Assembly (NCBI GenBank): GCA_026770025.1
Contig: JAMXDE010000005.1
Coordinates: 3,410,001 to 3,474,000, forward strand
DNA from: Craspedostauros australis
Lineage: Eukaryota; Bacillariophyta; Bacillariophyceae; Mastogloiales; Achnanthaceae
Direction: 5' to 3'
DNA: 64,000 nt
A program made the position numbers and the translations under genes. The first letter of the stretch is position 1, and each line of letters starts with the position of its first letter. The notes below the pieces were generated by a model. That model had not been told where the DNA came from. It was given only the letters and a program-made list of their open reading frames with translations, and searched no databases. Positions 49,220-62,022 of this stretch are shown here, piece by piece.

Positions 49220-49925
49220 GGTCGGATGGTGCTTTACTGTGGAGTACGGTAGGTTGGAGAGTATGGTGAATGTGATGGCTTGTGGTTGAGATCCTGTCAT
49301 ACGGCCAGTCGTATTACACCATACTTTACGTACGACTGAGATTCTCTTGTTCTGTGGACATCAGCACATTCGTTGGTCGTGTTTTGATGGGTTCGAACTC
49401 ATCACCTCCTTCCTTCCCAAAATTCACGATCTTCGTTTTTCGTTTCCTTTCTATTAACAAGTGCCTGCACCGCACGACCGACTGGAACCGCACTGAACAC
49501 ACGCTTTCAGATACAGAGTAAGACCTATGTGCACTGCTTTCGCAAGTCATTGCATGTATTATATTCTATAATCTGTACGAGTTTGCCAGCCATTACGTTG
49601 CGCGCAAACAGAACTGAGTGCAACTCTCCGACTGCCCCTCTCCAGAGGCACCAGAAACAAGATGGAGGACTTGCACGGAAAGATGACAAGAAGCGGCCCA
49701 GGCTTGCGATGCCGCGCTATTCATCTTCATGCTTCGTTCAGTTGGTGTAGAAAATGGCGCTCTCCTGCTGTACTCGCACATTGCATCATAGTACTCGTAT
49801 TGTGCTCTAGTCTACATTCGTGTTGAATACTCTCTGTCACGATTCCCTGCCGACCGACCTGCTTGATCAGAGTGCCGTCCATATCCCAAATGCATGTATG
49901 CATGCATACATGCAACAGCAGCAAC
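49220..49925. other. Intergenic stretch
   Basis: This holds the promoter of the DUF1415 gene and the 3' flank of INTS1. A GCATGTATGCATGCATAC palindrome-rich patch lies near 49890-49910. No gene was seen. Confidence 0.5.
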
Positions 49926-52900
49926 TCAAGATGGACCCTGCTTGATGTTCTTCATGGCCTCATCGTACCCAACGAACCCACATCTGACGAGAACGTTCCG
50001 AACCGTCTCCATCGACGGTAGTTGCGTTTGGCGCGAGGACAGCCACGTTTGCCAAGCCTCGGGATTCGACAACTTGAAGCCATTCAGAATCTCTGACAGC
50101 CTGCCCTTCAAGCGGGTGAAGTCATTGGTCGGGCGCAGATGGGACTGGACGTACACCAGGTACACGTACACCTCCAGGAATGCCGTGAAACCCATCTTTG
50201 GACCGCAGCCGAACACGACCTCGCCTGGCACCACCATCACGATCTGAAGAAGCGACGTCCACAGGCTTGGCGTGAAGTAGTATCCCCAGTGAGCGACCCT
50301 CACCTTCATCGACCGTCCCTGCACCAACGCGACGGCCGGTTGATTGATGATGTCGACACCCTCCGTGGACAGGTTGTTCTTGTTGGACGCATCGTCATGC
50401 AGGGCTCGGATGAAGGCGTTGATCTTGCGAAACAGCAGCAGCGGGTGCTTCTTGGCATTCTCCATCAGAGCCTGGTGAATGGATGCCACCGCACCGCCCT
50501 TGGTCAGTTCTTGTAGCATGGTCGACATGGCATCGTCGAGCGGCGACCGCCATTCCAACCATTCGACCGAGTAACCTTCCACCGCTTCCTTCAGCACCGC
50601 GCGCAGCGATGCGTCTCTCAGGTTCAGGGAGAATGGGAGGTACGCGTACAACCGGAGAACGATTGCGAGGTAGATGCCGCGCCTGCCGCTATCTTCCGTG
50701 CTGTTGATTTCTCGAACGAGAGCCTGCCCAACGCACCTTGCATGCGGCCGGCCGCATCTGGCCACCACCAGGATCAATGTGAGCTCATCCGGGATGCCGT
50801 TGCGCATGACGATCTGCTGGATGTACGATTCCTTCTTGGCGGCCCCAATGGCTGCGATCGCCAGGGCTGTCCCACCCGCGACAGCGCTCTCTGAATCGCA
50901 CCATCGAATATCCTGGCTTGCTTGCGACATAATGTCGAAAGTGGTCGAATCTGCGCTCGATGTCTTCACCAAGTACCGCACCATCCGCTCGACGTTGTAC
51001 TCCTCGAAAAGCCTTCTTTGATGCCGTTGCTGCTGTCGCAAGATCCAGTTTGTGCATTCCGCGATATGCGACGATGACCAGTGCACCACGCATTTGCCGA
51101 GAAGCGAGTTCCAAACCGGAACGGCGAAGGAGTTCCGTTTGGCAAACATGATCTTCCATAATTCCTCGGAGCCTGCCGATGCTGTGAGGCGCGGGATCCA
51201 TTTCAAGATGCACATGCCCAACCCTTGGGGCTTGCGGTTGAGCTCGAAGTACTTTGAAAGGATCAACGTGCCAATTGTGGTCGTGTCCACAGTGCCTCGT
51301 GGCGTCTTCGCTTCCGTTGTTGCTGCTGTGGCTGCAGATAATGATGCTATTGATGGTGCTGCTTTGGAACCGATCGTCACCCAGGCAACATCCCGTTGAT
51401 GTGTGCACCGCTCCAACAGCCAATCAACGCGGTCAGGTTCGTTAGCATCGAACGCATCCGCAATCAGCGCTTGAAGATCTTCGCTGGGGATAGCACCGTC
51501 GGCAACGTGATCGTGTCGGCTTCGAGCAATTCCTTTGAATGCAGTCATGTCAGACCCGTTTTCGTCGGCGAGGACGCCGTCACCCTTGATGTTTGCAGCT
51601 GCATTCACATCTGCTTCATCAGCAAGAGCTGCGAACAAAGCCGAGGCAGATGCGATCCCTTTGAGGATCGAGGTATCTGCAACCTTTCTTTTCTTTCCTC
51701 TGTTCTTGCTTTTGCTGCGGCCTTTGTCCTTGTGTGGATCGTTGCAGGATTTCTGCAACCAAAGCAGAAAGGTGTTTGGGACATGGTCCTTGTCGGGTGA
51801 TGTCTGCATGTTGTATTTCTTGAGGTATGCAGTTACTCGCCCCAGCAATCGCCTCGAAACGGTGCGTCTTTGGCCCAGTCTACCAATATCCCATTCGCTA
51901 ACGGCAGATGGCACCAAGAGCTGGTTGAACATCTTGGCGTGATCATCAGATTCGTCACCTAGCTTGGCAAGACGGTCGATCATGGTTGAAAATGATCCCT
52001 TCGGAAGACCCGAGCATAGCAGTAGACGAGGGAGAAATCCGCTTGGAGCAGCCATCGCTGCTCTGCGCGCGATCGAGTCACTCCCGGATCGCGCCAGCAT
52101 CACCCACTGCGAATTGCAAATTGTGGATTGGAGACGAGTATGGACATTGGCGTTGTGGTTCGATATGTGGTTTGATTCGAAGCAGGGATGTGCGGTATTT
52201 GAAAAGGCAAGCGCAATATGCTACGGGATGAGTGGACGCACAATCGTGGAGTAAAGTAGTGTAGCATGGCATGCGTGTGCGTTCAATGGGATATATACAT
52301 GCAACGGGCGTCTTCATGCCACATGGTGTCGTGCGATGGTGGCTGGACGTGGTGAATTTTTAGGTGGACATTGGGAGCATTGCGACCAGAACCTCCAAAG
52401 CGTTGGTGACCGTTTTCAACTGATCTGTTCAATCGTAACTTACCGATTCCACAGAGACTGCGATCTTTTCCGAGTCAGCAAACTCTGCACCTGCCAACCC
52501 GTACATTGTTCCATCGCTGCTCATGTCGTCTTCTTTCGCTGCATCGTCTTTCGTGCTGACGTGAGCATCCGGAATGTGCAGAAGCATATCCACGATGCTG
52601 TTCAGGGTTGTAGACGTTGCGAGCTTTGTTGCCTTTGCAGTGTCTTTGTCTGTGCCTGTGTCAATGCGGGAACCTTCCACTTCCATCGGATCACCTGCAA
52701 CATCATCGGCGTCACCCTTGCTCGTTCCATCGTCGTTGCCCACGGCATCGCCATCTTCAGCTCCATCATTCTGGATACTGAGCAGAACGCAAGCAGATTG
52801 CAGCAACTGCAGCGGAAGCGCAGTTTTGGTCTGCACGGACGCCTCTTGAGGCTGGACCTGAGCCTGAGCTGAGTCATCCGATGAGTGCTCTGCATGTTGG

Positions 52901-55900
52901 CAGAATGTGATCCATACAGATTCCGCATCATCATCTTCTTCATCGGCTCCTTCTTTGGAGTACTTCACAAGTTCGTCATGGATCGTGCTGATGGCCAAAG
53001 CTTCAAGATCGACGAACGATGACATCGCACTGGCAGATGCATCGGGTCGAGTGGAGATCATCGCGACGAGGATCTTGGAAAAGCTCCATTTTCCTTTGAC
53101 ATGATTCTCGTGCGCGAATTCGATGTGGTCACGCAATGCAAAGATCAAGGACTTTAGATTCTTCCCTCTTTCATACTCAGCAGCGATGGTCTTGGCACCG
53201 AGAAAGTTGGGGAAATTGAGCGAAATGTTGTGTCGGACGTAATTGGAAGTTGTGAGTACTACGAGTAGTATGATCATCGCGACCTAGTGCCATGCAATGC
53301 GGTAAGGCATCAAACGCTGCGTAGCATTTCCATGTGTCGCAGCAACAGCAGTGGCCGTAGCAACGGGAGAGTAATGGGTCATACTCATCGAACACTTGCA
53401 CACTTGCACTGACAAGTGATGGGCGCTCATTCTCGCTTTTGGTTCACATCCGAATGAGTACTGTGTGGAGCTTACCATGTACTTGATAGAAATTTCAACA
53501 ATCGATGCGGCGTTCTTCGCTTGCAGAATGTTCGTCATCCACGACGATGACGGTGGCAGTGGCTCGGGCTTTGCTTGGGTGAGTGGTTGCTGGTGATCCT
53601 GTTCCTCTTCGGGCCGCTGCTGTGGCAGAGTTGGATCATGATCTGCCCGTGACCCTTGACTTGTTTCACCGTTGTTCATAGCATCGACACCGCCGTTCGT
53701 AGCTGGTTCGATCGTTTCAGCAGAGCCGCTCCCGATGGCATCACAGAGGACTCTCCGAGCGCACCGCCGCCGGTTGGACTTTGGGCTGGCAACATCCGAG
53801 AGCAACAGATCGAATGATCGAGCTGCATTGGCCTCCCCGAACTCACCCATCAACGACTGTCGCACATTGATGAGCAAAGGCTTAGCAAGTGACTGAAGCT
53901 GGGCTCTCTCCTCTCCTTCTGTTCCGTAGGCACGCAGAAGCAAGAAGCACGATGCCGAAGACGGCAGCCGGTCGATGGTTTCGGGAAGGACGGAGATGAT
54001 GGGAATCAGCCAATCGTACGCACGTTCGATGGCACCACGTGATGTACCTCCAATCGTGGACAGGATGTAATCCGGAGTATCGCACTTTTGAAAGGTCTTC
54101 GCGACGGAGAACATGTCATTGACGGAAAGCAGCAGATCTGCTGACTGTGGTGGTGGCTTGCGCGGCGTGCTGTGCGCGTCCAGTATCATTATTGATTTCT
54201 GTGCATTCTTGATCATCTTTTTCCGCCGTCGTTCTCGGTCGCGTGCCTGTGCCGCTTCGCGCTCTTGCTGCACCCTCAGATGACGCTCGCGCTGTTCGCG
54301 TTGCCGCCGCGATGTTCGAGATCCTGATCTTGTTTGCTGCTGGGCTGCTTTACTCTTCTTCTGTGTTGCCTTCTTTGGGAAGAATAGCATTTCTGCAATC
54401 GACGCTTCCTGCAGTTGTAGCAGTAGTAATTGTGGTGGTGGCGATGGCGGCGGCGAGGATTGTTTGTTGTTGGTCGATACCACCAGGTACGCAGACGAAG
54501 AAGCAGGAGATCAGTGGATGTGTAGATGAGCGAGATCGTACGTGGAAATGGTTGCGAGCACATGAGGTGTATCACAGACGAAATGGCAAGCATACGTGAG
54601 TGAAGATTCAGTGAGTGAGAATTGGACCCAGCTCTCTGGGGAGACAGAGAAAGGTGTGCTCAAGAAGAAAAGAGACGCATGTGACTCTGATAGCGAAGGA
54701 CACAGCGCGACATGGCGCGGAAACGTACCGTGTCTCTCATCGATTGCTCGCCTTTCTTCATTTCGTCTCGCGCCGCTTTGTCGCAATCGATGGTTGGGAA
54801 GCGATATCTGTCCGATGTGATCATCTTGATGAGGACTTTGATGGTCGGGAATTCATTCCAAGCAGTGAGACCAATAGTTTCGGGTGACGTTCCGCACATG
54901 ATCAACGCCAGCGTTGTAGCACGCCACCAAAGGCCCGGATAGGCAAGTCTACGAAATGGTTGGTGGGCATAGCGCACGTATGCAGACACAATCAGGGCGT
55001 GGGCGGGTGTGTTTATGTTTGTGTGTGAGTGTTCGAATTTGGATTGGTGTGAGTGTTGTGACAGAAACAGATGATTTGCGAGTGCAGTGGTCGACGATGG
55101 GAGTGCAAGTTCAGCTGTGTGCATTTCTTCGCTTGGCACGTATCAATCACATGTTCTCCATCCAATTTTGTTGCTTACCGTGGGACTTCAGGCATTGGCG
55201 CTTGCTCCTGGCCTTGGTCTTGATCCTGTCCCTTGTGCTTCTCCTTTTGCTTTCGCTCTGTGCTGGTGCCGGCTCTTGCACCAAGAGAGTTGCCCTTTTC
55301 TTCTGTTTCTGTTTCCACTTCCATGTCGTTTTCATTCCTCGCAGGACCTGAGAGGCACGCGAGGACCTCCTTGGGCGGCTTGTACTCGACGAGCGTGTAC
55401 AATTCCTCAATCAGCGAGTCATCTTCTAACAGCAACCGTGCTTTCGTCGTCGATCTGCATCCATGGAACAAGTGCTCCAACAGCTGCAAGGCCGGTTTGC
55501 TCGTCATCCGGCGTCGCTTGACGCTCTTGATGATCATGAAAATCATCTCGTCGTCCACATCGGTTCCGTACTCCACGAATGCATTTATTCGTTGGGCTTG
55601 TGCTGCCCATTCGTCAGACGGGTTCCCACCAGGTTGCGATGTTGACGTCGTCGTAGATGTTTTGGTGAGTATGGACGTCGTTGTCTTCCAGAAGACGTCG
55701 AATCTCTCCGAGCCATGATTTTCCAGGAAGAGCATGCAGCGGATGAATGCGAGCCATGGAGGGACCTTCTTCTGTTCCATCCCATCCAAGATCGAGGCGT
55801 ATTCTGGAGCGCCCGCCCCAACCTCTTCTCCAGGTTTTCTGTTGCTCCCATTCTTGTCTCCGCTTTGCGAATCGGTGTTGGCAAAGTACAGTGGTGCGTA

Positions 55901-58900
55901 GTGCATGCAGCTCCAGCCGAGCACGAGCTTGCGTGCGCTGAGGAAGGTGGCTCGAAGATCGTCGTTGGGTTCAACTGACGTGCTGCCATCCGTTTTGGCC
56001 GGTGCTGCTGGACTAGCTGGGACCAACAGAACGCAGCACTGGTACATCATGCGTGCCCTGGCCTCTTCGGTTGCCATGGTCTGTGCCCCGTTACTGAATT
56101 TGAATTTGCGGGTAGCCCTTAGCAGAAGAAACGCATCGAAGGCCGAGCCTAGCTTGTTGGCGATGAGCAGAAGCAGAGACCGCACCCTCTTCGAGATCAT
56201 GTTTTTTGGAACGGTGATGGCCAGCTGTTCAGGTGGCTGTGTCAGCATGATGAGCAAGGTGGATGCGATGCCCTCCGCGGACGTTTGCTTTGGGAAAGCG
56301 CTGTAGACAGCAACTAGCATCCGTAGGCGATCTTGCACAGCGGATGGGTCGCTCTCGAAGTTGTTCAGCACGTCTCGGAGCAGGTGCATGTATATTTGCG
56401 ACGACACTTGCTTGTTTGTGTTGCCATCCGCGATCGTTTTGATGTTTTCAATGTGCGCATTGAGCTGCAGAGTATACGAGTAGTAGTGGAATTGGTGACA
56501 TCCATGAGTATTGGCGTGCGTGATTGGAATGTGGAGGTTAGAGAAGGTTGGAGTGTGGAGGTGGAAGTGTTGTTGTCCATTTCCAACCGTGGTGAACAGA
56601 ACAGGACAGAACAAGACAGAAGAGACAAGAGGAGCATGGCAAAGAATAAAGGTGAGCAAATGACTTGCAAGGCATGTCACGGCAACCGCAAGGAGTAGAT
56701 GGGCAACACCAGCATGGAGAGGAAAGAAAGGACAAAAGACTAGCACACCATGTGCTTGGTCGGTTGACAACATTGTGGTTTTGCAGCGTGATAATATCCA
56801 CAGCTTGCAGAGACATCGGTTCATCTTCATTGGTCTTACCTGGTTGGCTTTCAATCGCATGGACAACACGTTGGTGATCGTTGCCACATCAGCGTCATGG
56901 AGTTTCGCAGTGCTTCGCAATTGCTTGACCGTCTGCGAGAAGAGAGACCTTGCGAGTCCGGACAGCGCGGGAGATTGCAGCCATTTCTGCAGATGACTCG
57001 TCACCAGATCACGAACGGCCGGCACAGAGGTGAAGGATGGCAGCGTCTGCAGAAGACCAGAATTTTGCTTCGTTTTTGCATCCAACCGCTGGATGAGAGA
57101 TGCGGCGATGGCACTGTGAGCATCTTGCAGGTTGTTGGCAAAGTACCGACACCGCACAGCTGCCAATTTTAGGTTCGTCGGCATTGCAGGGTAGGTGGCC
57201 TGGAATGGTGAATCGGCTGGTGCGATCTTGGTAATCTTGGTTGGTGGTTCCCGATCTGCCATGCTTTCTTCGAACGAGCGCTTGGAAGTGCTCATGACCG
57301 CCACTGCTTCGTCCTCCTCCTCTCCGGAAGATGACGAGTCGCCATCCTTTGCCGGTGGTTGGAAACGTCTGACGACGGTGTTGGATTTACTGTCGACAGT
57401 TGATATTGTTGTTGCTGTAGCTCCTGGTGCTGGAGGCGGTGGAGGCGCTGCTGCAGTTGATTTCGAAACGTTCGGCTTGATCTCCACTTGTTCGACCTCG
57501 TCCCCCGAGTCGGAATCAGAATCACCGTGTGCCTGATGCGCCTTGGTGTGTTTCCTGTTGCTCCTGTTATGACTATTGTTGTTGTTGTTGTTGTTGATGT
57601 TGCCGGCGGTCGCGACGCGCTTGCTTTTGATGTTGTGGTTGCCGTGCGTGGTGTTTTTGGACTGGATGGACGCTCGTTGGATGACTCGTTGTGGCAGCGT
57701 CGGCGAGATTCCCAGTGGCTTCGCGCCGCCCTTCCTTTGCCTTGAAATCGATTCCGAAAGGCTCGCCGTTGTCGCATTGGACTTTGCCGATCCATCGGAT
57801 AGTTGACGGCGCATCCTATGACCGCCGACTTGATGCGGCGACGGCAGTTTGCTGACCGAACCGAACTTTCCAGAAGATTCCCCACTGCCTCGTCTCACAG
57901 GTATGTTGCCGTCCTGCTTGGTCGCCATTGTGATGTTGCTGTTTGGGTTCGATGCATTGCTATGAAGATGTTGCGCAGTTGGTGGAACCAATGATTTCAA
58001 TTCCAAGGCAGACACGGACGGGGTTGGCATTGTGGCTTCCAGTTTCTTCAGCTCCATTCGGTAGAAATTTGCGACCTTGTTGGCGGTGTCTTGGACCGAT
58101 TGAGAAATGTCATCGTCGTCGCCGCCGTCATCCTGCTCGTTCTCGTGGTCTTCCTGCGAGGAGCTGGTGGAATCTGATGCGGCACGGGGTCCATGGCAGA
58201 GAGCCAGGTTTTGGACGAGGGGCTTGCAGCAGGGGTCGTCCACCCACAGGCGCGCACCGAAACAATCCTCCGCGTACACCTTGACCAAGGAGGCTGGCCA
58301 ATGATCCAGCGCCTCGAACGCGATGTAGAGTATCGTGGCGCATAGAACCCTGGCGTTGAATCCAGTTTCTCTGTCCTTCTTGTTGGCATCTGCGGCCGAT
58401 GATGATGATGAAGCCGAAGATATGGGTGCGTTGATGCTGCTGCGCTTCCCAACCATTGGCGACATGCCGATTTTGGCTGCCTTGGACGGCACGCCATCAG
58501 GAGGATCGGACATGGAGAATGCTCGTTTTCTGCTGGATGCCTGTCCCGATGCATGATGGTGCGGGTGATGACCGTGCTTGTTGTGATGGTGGTGGCTGTG
58601 ATGGTGTGAGTGGTTGTTGTGAAGGTGGTGATGATGTCTTTGAGAGTCGGCCGAGGTGTCACTTTCCCCGCTGGCGCCTTGCGCAGTGGACAAGCAGGAA
58701 ATCAGAGCTTGGAAGAGCCGCTGGTCGTGCACAACCGCAGAGATGGCAGGAACCTCAGATGGCTCAGGGAAAGCATGGTCGTGCTCATCATCGTCGCTGT
58801 CGTTGCCATCCTTGTCGGTGTTGCTGGTATCATCAGCGATTCGCTCTCTTCGCGCATTTGCATGTATTCAATGGGCATGTTGGTGGCACGAGTGGGCAAC

Positions 58901-59472
58901 AAGTGGCAGTGCGTGGATTGATGAATTGATTGAAATGATTGGTTTGGTGAGGCATTGATGCGTTGATGCGTCGATGCGTTGATGTGATGGAGGTAAAGAA
59001 CGTGGATGAGAACGAGAATGCGAAAGACCAAATGAGGTTGGATTGTTCTCGATCACGTATGGATCCATCGAAGACAGTGGCGATCATATTGGCAGTGCCG
59101 TTGGCAGCAGAAGTGGCTGCTCCTTATGATGATGCAATTGCTGTGGCCGCTGGTGCCGACAATCAGGCAGCAAATTGTGGCTGTTCGTTGCAAAAATGTG
59201 AGGCAAAGACATCAAACGCCCACCAAAGGAACAGGCCGATTCGCGTTGCATCAATTTCCGTATTGCAGATCCAAATTTGGTATTCGAGAGGTGGTCACGC
59301 ACCGTATTTCTTGCAGCCGAAGCTGATCTTGCTTGAGATGGCACAAAAGGGTCAACGCTGCGAGGTAGACCTCCCGCAGGGTCTTGGTTGAGGTGATGGA
59401 GTGGTAGTCTGCAAGTGTGTGCAAGGACCGGGCGCATTGGCCCAGATCCATGAGCGTGGGGTCCGTCGTCAT
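49926..59472 (-). CDS. INTS1: Integrator complex subunit 1, seven exons, about 2,514 aa
   Basis: Exons: 59472-59303, 58847-56840, 56464-55179, 54948-54729, 54408-53476, 53190-52444, 52106-49926; all junctions are GT-AG and the phases close to one open frame. INTS1 is the large scaffold of Integrator, which cleaves nascent snRNA and other RNA polymerase II transcripts. Matches to human INTS1 recalled in order include HWPASLVKVYAEDCFG...WVDDPCC, LQKWLQSPALSG...MRLKA, YPGLWWRATTLALIMCG with SPETIGLTAWNEFPT, TPDYILSTIGG, and near the C-terminus HPLLLFRKINAFIRAL. The first three fall in the N-terminal and DUF3677 part. Exon 2 carries a long His/Asn/Ser-rich, acidic insert (about 190-520), which makes the protein longer than human (about 2,190 aa). 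The start at 59472 has a strong context (CCACCATGAC). The exon 5 to 6 acceptor at 53191-53192 is the least certain. Confidence 0.88.
56465..56839 (-). other. Frame-preserving, stop-free intron of INTS1 (exitron-like)
   Basis: The intron has a GTAAGA donor and a CTCTGCAG acceptor. It is 375 bp, exactly 125 codons, and has no stop in the reading phase, so retention would add a hydrophobic segment (FFPLHAGVAHLLLAVAV and beyond) in a place where human INTS1 has none. Confidence 0.75.
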
Positions 59473-60323
59473 GGTGGCCTTCCCCAACTGACCTGCATGG
59501 CGTTGCGTTGCGGTGTCGGTAGATTTCGGGACCTCAAAATCTGCTGTTTGACACGACGTGCTTTGTGCCTGCAGCCTTCGCAAAAAGGGATTTTTGGCGC
59601 TGTCCGTTGTTTTGCCTCAACCAACGAAACCACGCGCACAAAAAGATACCATCTCCACGTTGCTCGTGTAGCGCGGATGTCTGGAACTGGTGGCGCCAAA
59701 TCAAGTCGTCTCTGTGGTCACAATTTGTTGTCTGATCGTCTGCTCGACTCGTATTGCCTTCTCGATGGGGGGTATGCATTGGTGGGCTGCCACAACGACG
59801 ACGCATCGTCTTCATCTTGTAAGACTACTCGTGCATACTGTCAAGACACTGCTCGCATTGTTTGGTTTGAGTTGTCCACGGATTCTAGTTTGCACGCACG
59901 CTTTGTAGATCGTGCTCTCACAATGTATGCACTATGCTATACTTTACCGAGGTTTGGACCATCGGGAACACCATGTGCCGCTTGCACCATCCATGATCAT
60001 TCGTTGGTAGCCGCCATTCCGCAATCGCCGCCGCCCAACAGTGTGGATCTGGTATTATAGAACGCAAGTTGAGCGGAGTGCTAACATAATACATCACTAG
60101 CAACTGTGCACTGGTACAAATACGAATACGAGTGAGTGTCGAGAGTTGGCGGGTTCCAAGCTCGCACAAGGAGAGCGAAATGACGCACTCGAAAGAAGTT
60201 GCAGTCTCAAGAGAATACATGCAAGTCCATTCACTGTCTCTAGCTCAATTTCCATCTCTCTCACACACGCACACACATGTACACACATGTACACACATGT
60301 ACACATATGTACACAAACACTTT
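59473..60323. promoter_or_regulatory. INTS1 upstream region with two E2F-like sites; AC-rich microsatellite
   Basis: TTTTTGGCGC (59591-59600) and GGCGCCAAA (59692-59700) match the E2F consensus TTTSSCGC, about 120 and 220 bp upstream of the INTS1 ATG. A CACACATGTA microsatellite lies at about 60258-60316, next to the stop of the next gene. The 219-codon plus-strand frame here looks spurious. Confidence 0.45.
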
Positions 60324-61286
60324 CTAGTTGAGGATGTTGAGCACACCGACCGTGATGAGACCAAGGGCGACGGCGAGCGCCACAACACGGATACTGTCGC
60401 CTCCACCTCCATCGGCGGACAGGGCCGCAATATCGCCAGCCGAGACGGGACGGTTGTACCACCCGATCACGGCGACTCGCTCTGCGTTGGTGTCAAGGAC
60501 CTCATGCGGGATCTTGTCGCTCTGGAACAGCACCAGCGTGCCGCCCAGCGGATCCACATCGCTAAAGTTTGGCTGCTCGCCTTCGGGCAACGCGTCGCCG
60601 CCCGAGTCAAAGTGCATGCGCAGACGGCCGCCATCCTTCTCCTGCCAATCCTCGTTGAGGTAGAGGAGCAGCGAGTACTCCCGCAACGTCGACGCCGATC
60701 CGGGAATAGCATCGCGATGGCGCCGGTAGAAACCGCCCGATGGATAGTACGCGTAGAGCAGCTCGGACAGGTTGCGGTCCAACGTCTTGGGCAGGTCCTG
60801 GCGCACCCGATCCAGGATGTCGTAGAGGGTCGATCGCGACGCGTCCGGGACGTCGCCGAGCTTGTCGGTTCCGAGGAAGCAGGTCTCCGCCACCCGGATC
60901 TGCGTGTTGAGCGCGTTGGTGGAGTCCTGGCCGATCTTGGCCGTCTTGAACTTGGATGCCGCGCGCAGGTTCTGCACGTCGCTGCGCAGCTCCTGTTGCA
61001 GGTGCGGTGGGAGGAAGTCGTCGATGATGACGTACCCGCTGCGGTCCAAGTCATCGAGGTGCCTTTGCGAAATGCGTGGCAGGACTGCGGAGTTGGCTGC
61101 CGTGGCTGTCCACAGCGACGAAGATGATCGCGTTGACGACGGCGATTGTACTCGCAACTGCGACGACCATGACGACCATGACGGCCGTGATGGATGTGAC
61201 CTGCGTGGAACGGAGGGAACGAACGCATGCGACGCCCCAACGAGCAGCACCAAGCCTGCAATGGCAATCGTCTTCATGGCAGTCAT
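60324..61286 (-). CDS. Plastid-targeted, membrane-anchored 2OG-Fe(II) oxygenase (320 aa)
   Basis: A signal peptide (residues 1-20, GLVLLVGASH) followed by AFVPSVPRRS is a classic ASAFVP plastid presequence; a Ser/Arg-rich transit part runs to about 60. The oxygenase core (about 75-280) contains SGYVIIDDFLPPHL, the Fe(II) ligands His 190 and Asp 192 (YRRHRDAIPG), LLLYLNEDWQ, GGRLRMHF, LVLFQSDKIPHEV with His 261, and the 2-oxoglutarate-binding Arg 270 before VAVIGWYNRP. The sequence is closest in style to the PHD2/P4H group of prolyl hydroxylases. Residues about 299-319 form a hydrophobic C-terminal anchor (VVALAVALGLITVGVLNIL), so the enzyme probably sits on a plastid membrane. Substrate unknown. 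Divergent from TCTP, 736 bp. Confidence 0.9.
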   Translation of the reverse strand: MTAMKTIAIAGLVLLVGASHAFVPSVPRRSHPSRPSWSSWSSQLRVQSPSSTRSSSSLWTATAANSAVLPRISQRHLDDLDRSGYVIIDDFLPPHLQQELRSDVQNLRAASKFKTAKIGQDSTNALNTQIRVAETCFLGTDKLGDVPDASRSTLYDILDRVRQDLPKTLDRNLSELLYAYYPSGGFYRRHRDAIPGSASTLREYSLLLYLNEDWQEKDGGRLRMHFDSGGDALPEGEQPNFSDVDPLGGTLVLFQSDKIPHEVLDTNAERVAVIGWYNRPVSAGDIAALSADGGGGDSIRVVALAVALGLITVGVLNILN

Positions 61287-62022
61287 GCCGTTAGTGTACG
61301 ACCCACTGGCACGAGATTATTGTGCTATACTGTCTAATAGAATGGAATATTATGCTTTATTGGCACGTGTGCGATCTGTACTCGTACTGTGAGAATCACG
61401 CTGATGTGCTGCGGAATACGACCAAAGTTTGGTACGACTACGACTATGAAGAGCAGAGAGTGGATGCGGTGTAGAGTAGCCCAATCCAACTGTCGCCTTA
61501 CTGTTGGTGGATCGGGACCCTGTCGCAGAACATCAATGTGCGTCTGGCATTTGCGCCATCATGGTGACACAAAACGTATCTTTCGTGATGTTTGTTGTGT
61601 GGTTGATGTTGTCACGGTGTGACATGCAAGTCGGCGCAAATTGGCGCCAGGCCATCATTGACTACATGGACTGAAACATCAGCAGAATTTGGAATTCGGA
61701 ATTTAGCGACGGCGTCATTGCTGTTGTGGCCACAAGACGATGACCACGAAACTCCACGATCGTGGACAAGAGGACTTGTGCGGCAACGACGACTGGAAAT
61801 CATGGGGAGATTCGCAACGCAACGAAGGATTCTTCGGCAGGGCGTCAACGAGAACAGTCACGCGTTGCTTGCGCTGTTTGCCACCAACAACAGCAATGCG
61901 CATGAATCCCACCAAGAAGAGAGCGACCTGCGACTGAATGATCGCCACGTCCACAATCGCAACTCCCCACAACACTCCCAAGTTCTCTGCCGCAAACAAG
62001 ACATCAAAGAAAGACAGACAAG
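61287..62022. promoter_or_regulatory. Divergent promoter region, 2OG oxygenase / TCTP
   Basis: This is a 736-bp head-to-head spacer. It contains CGGCGCAAATTGGCGCCA near 61632-61649, a close match to paired E2F-like sites. The last 60 bases before 62023 are a G-poor, CA-rich leader typical of the highly expressed genes here. No gene was seen. Confidence 0.45.

Noticed and set aside
49381-49402. tRNA T-arm-like GGGTTCGAAC
   Set aside because: The flanking stem does not pair properly and no acceptor or anticodon arms are nearby.
59401-60060. 219-codon plus-strand open frame upstream of INTS1
   Set aside because: It overlaps the well-supported first exon of INTS1 on the other strand and has no protein-like pattern.
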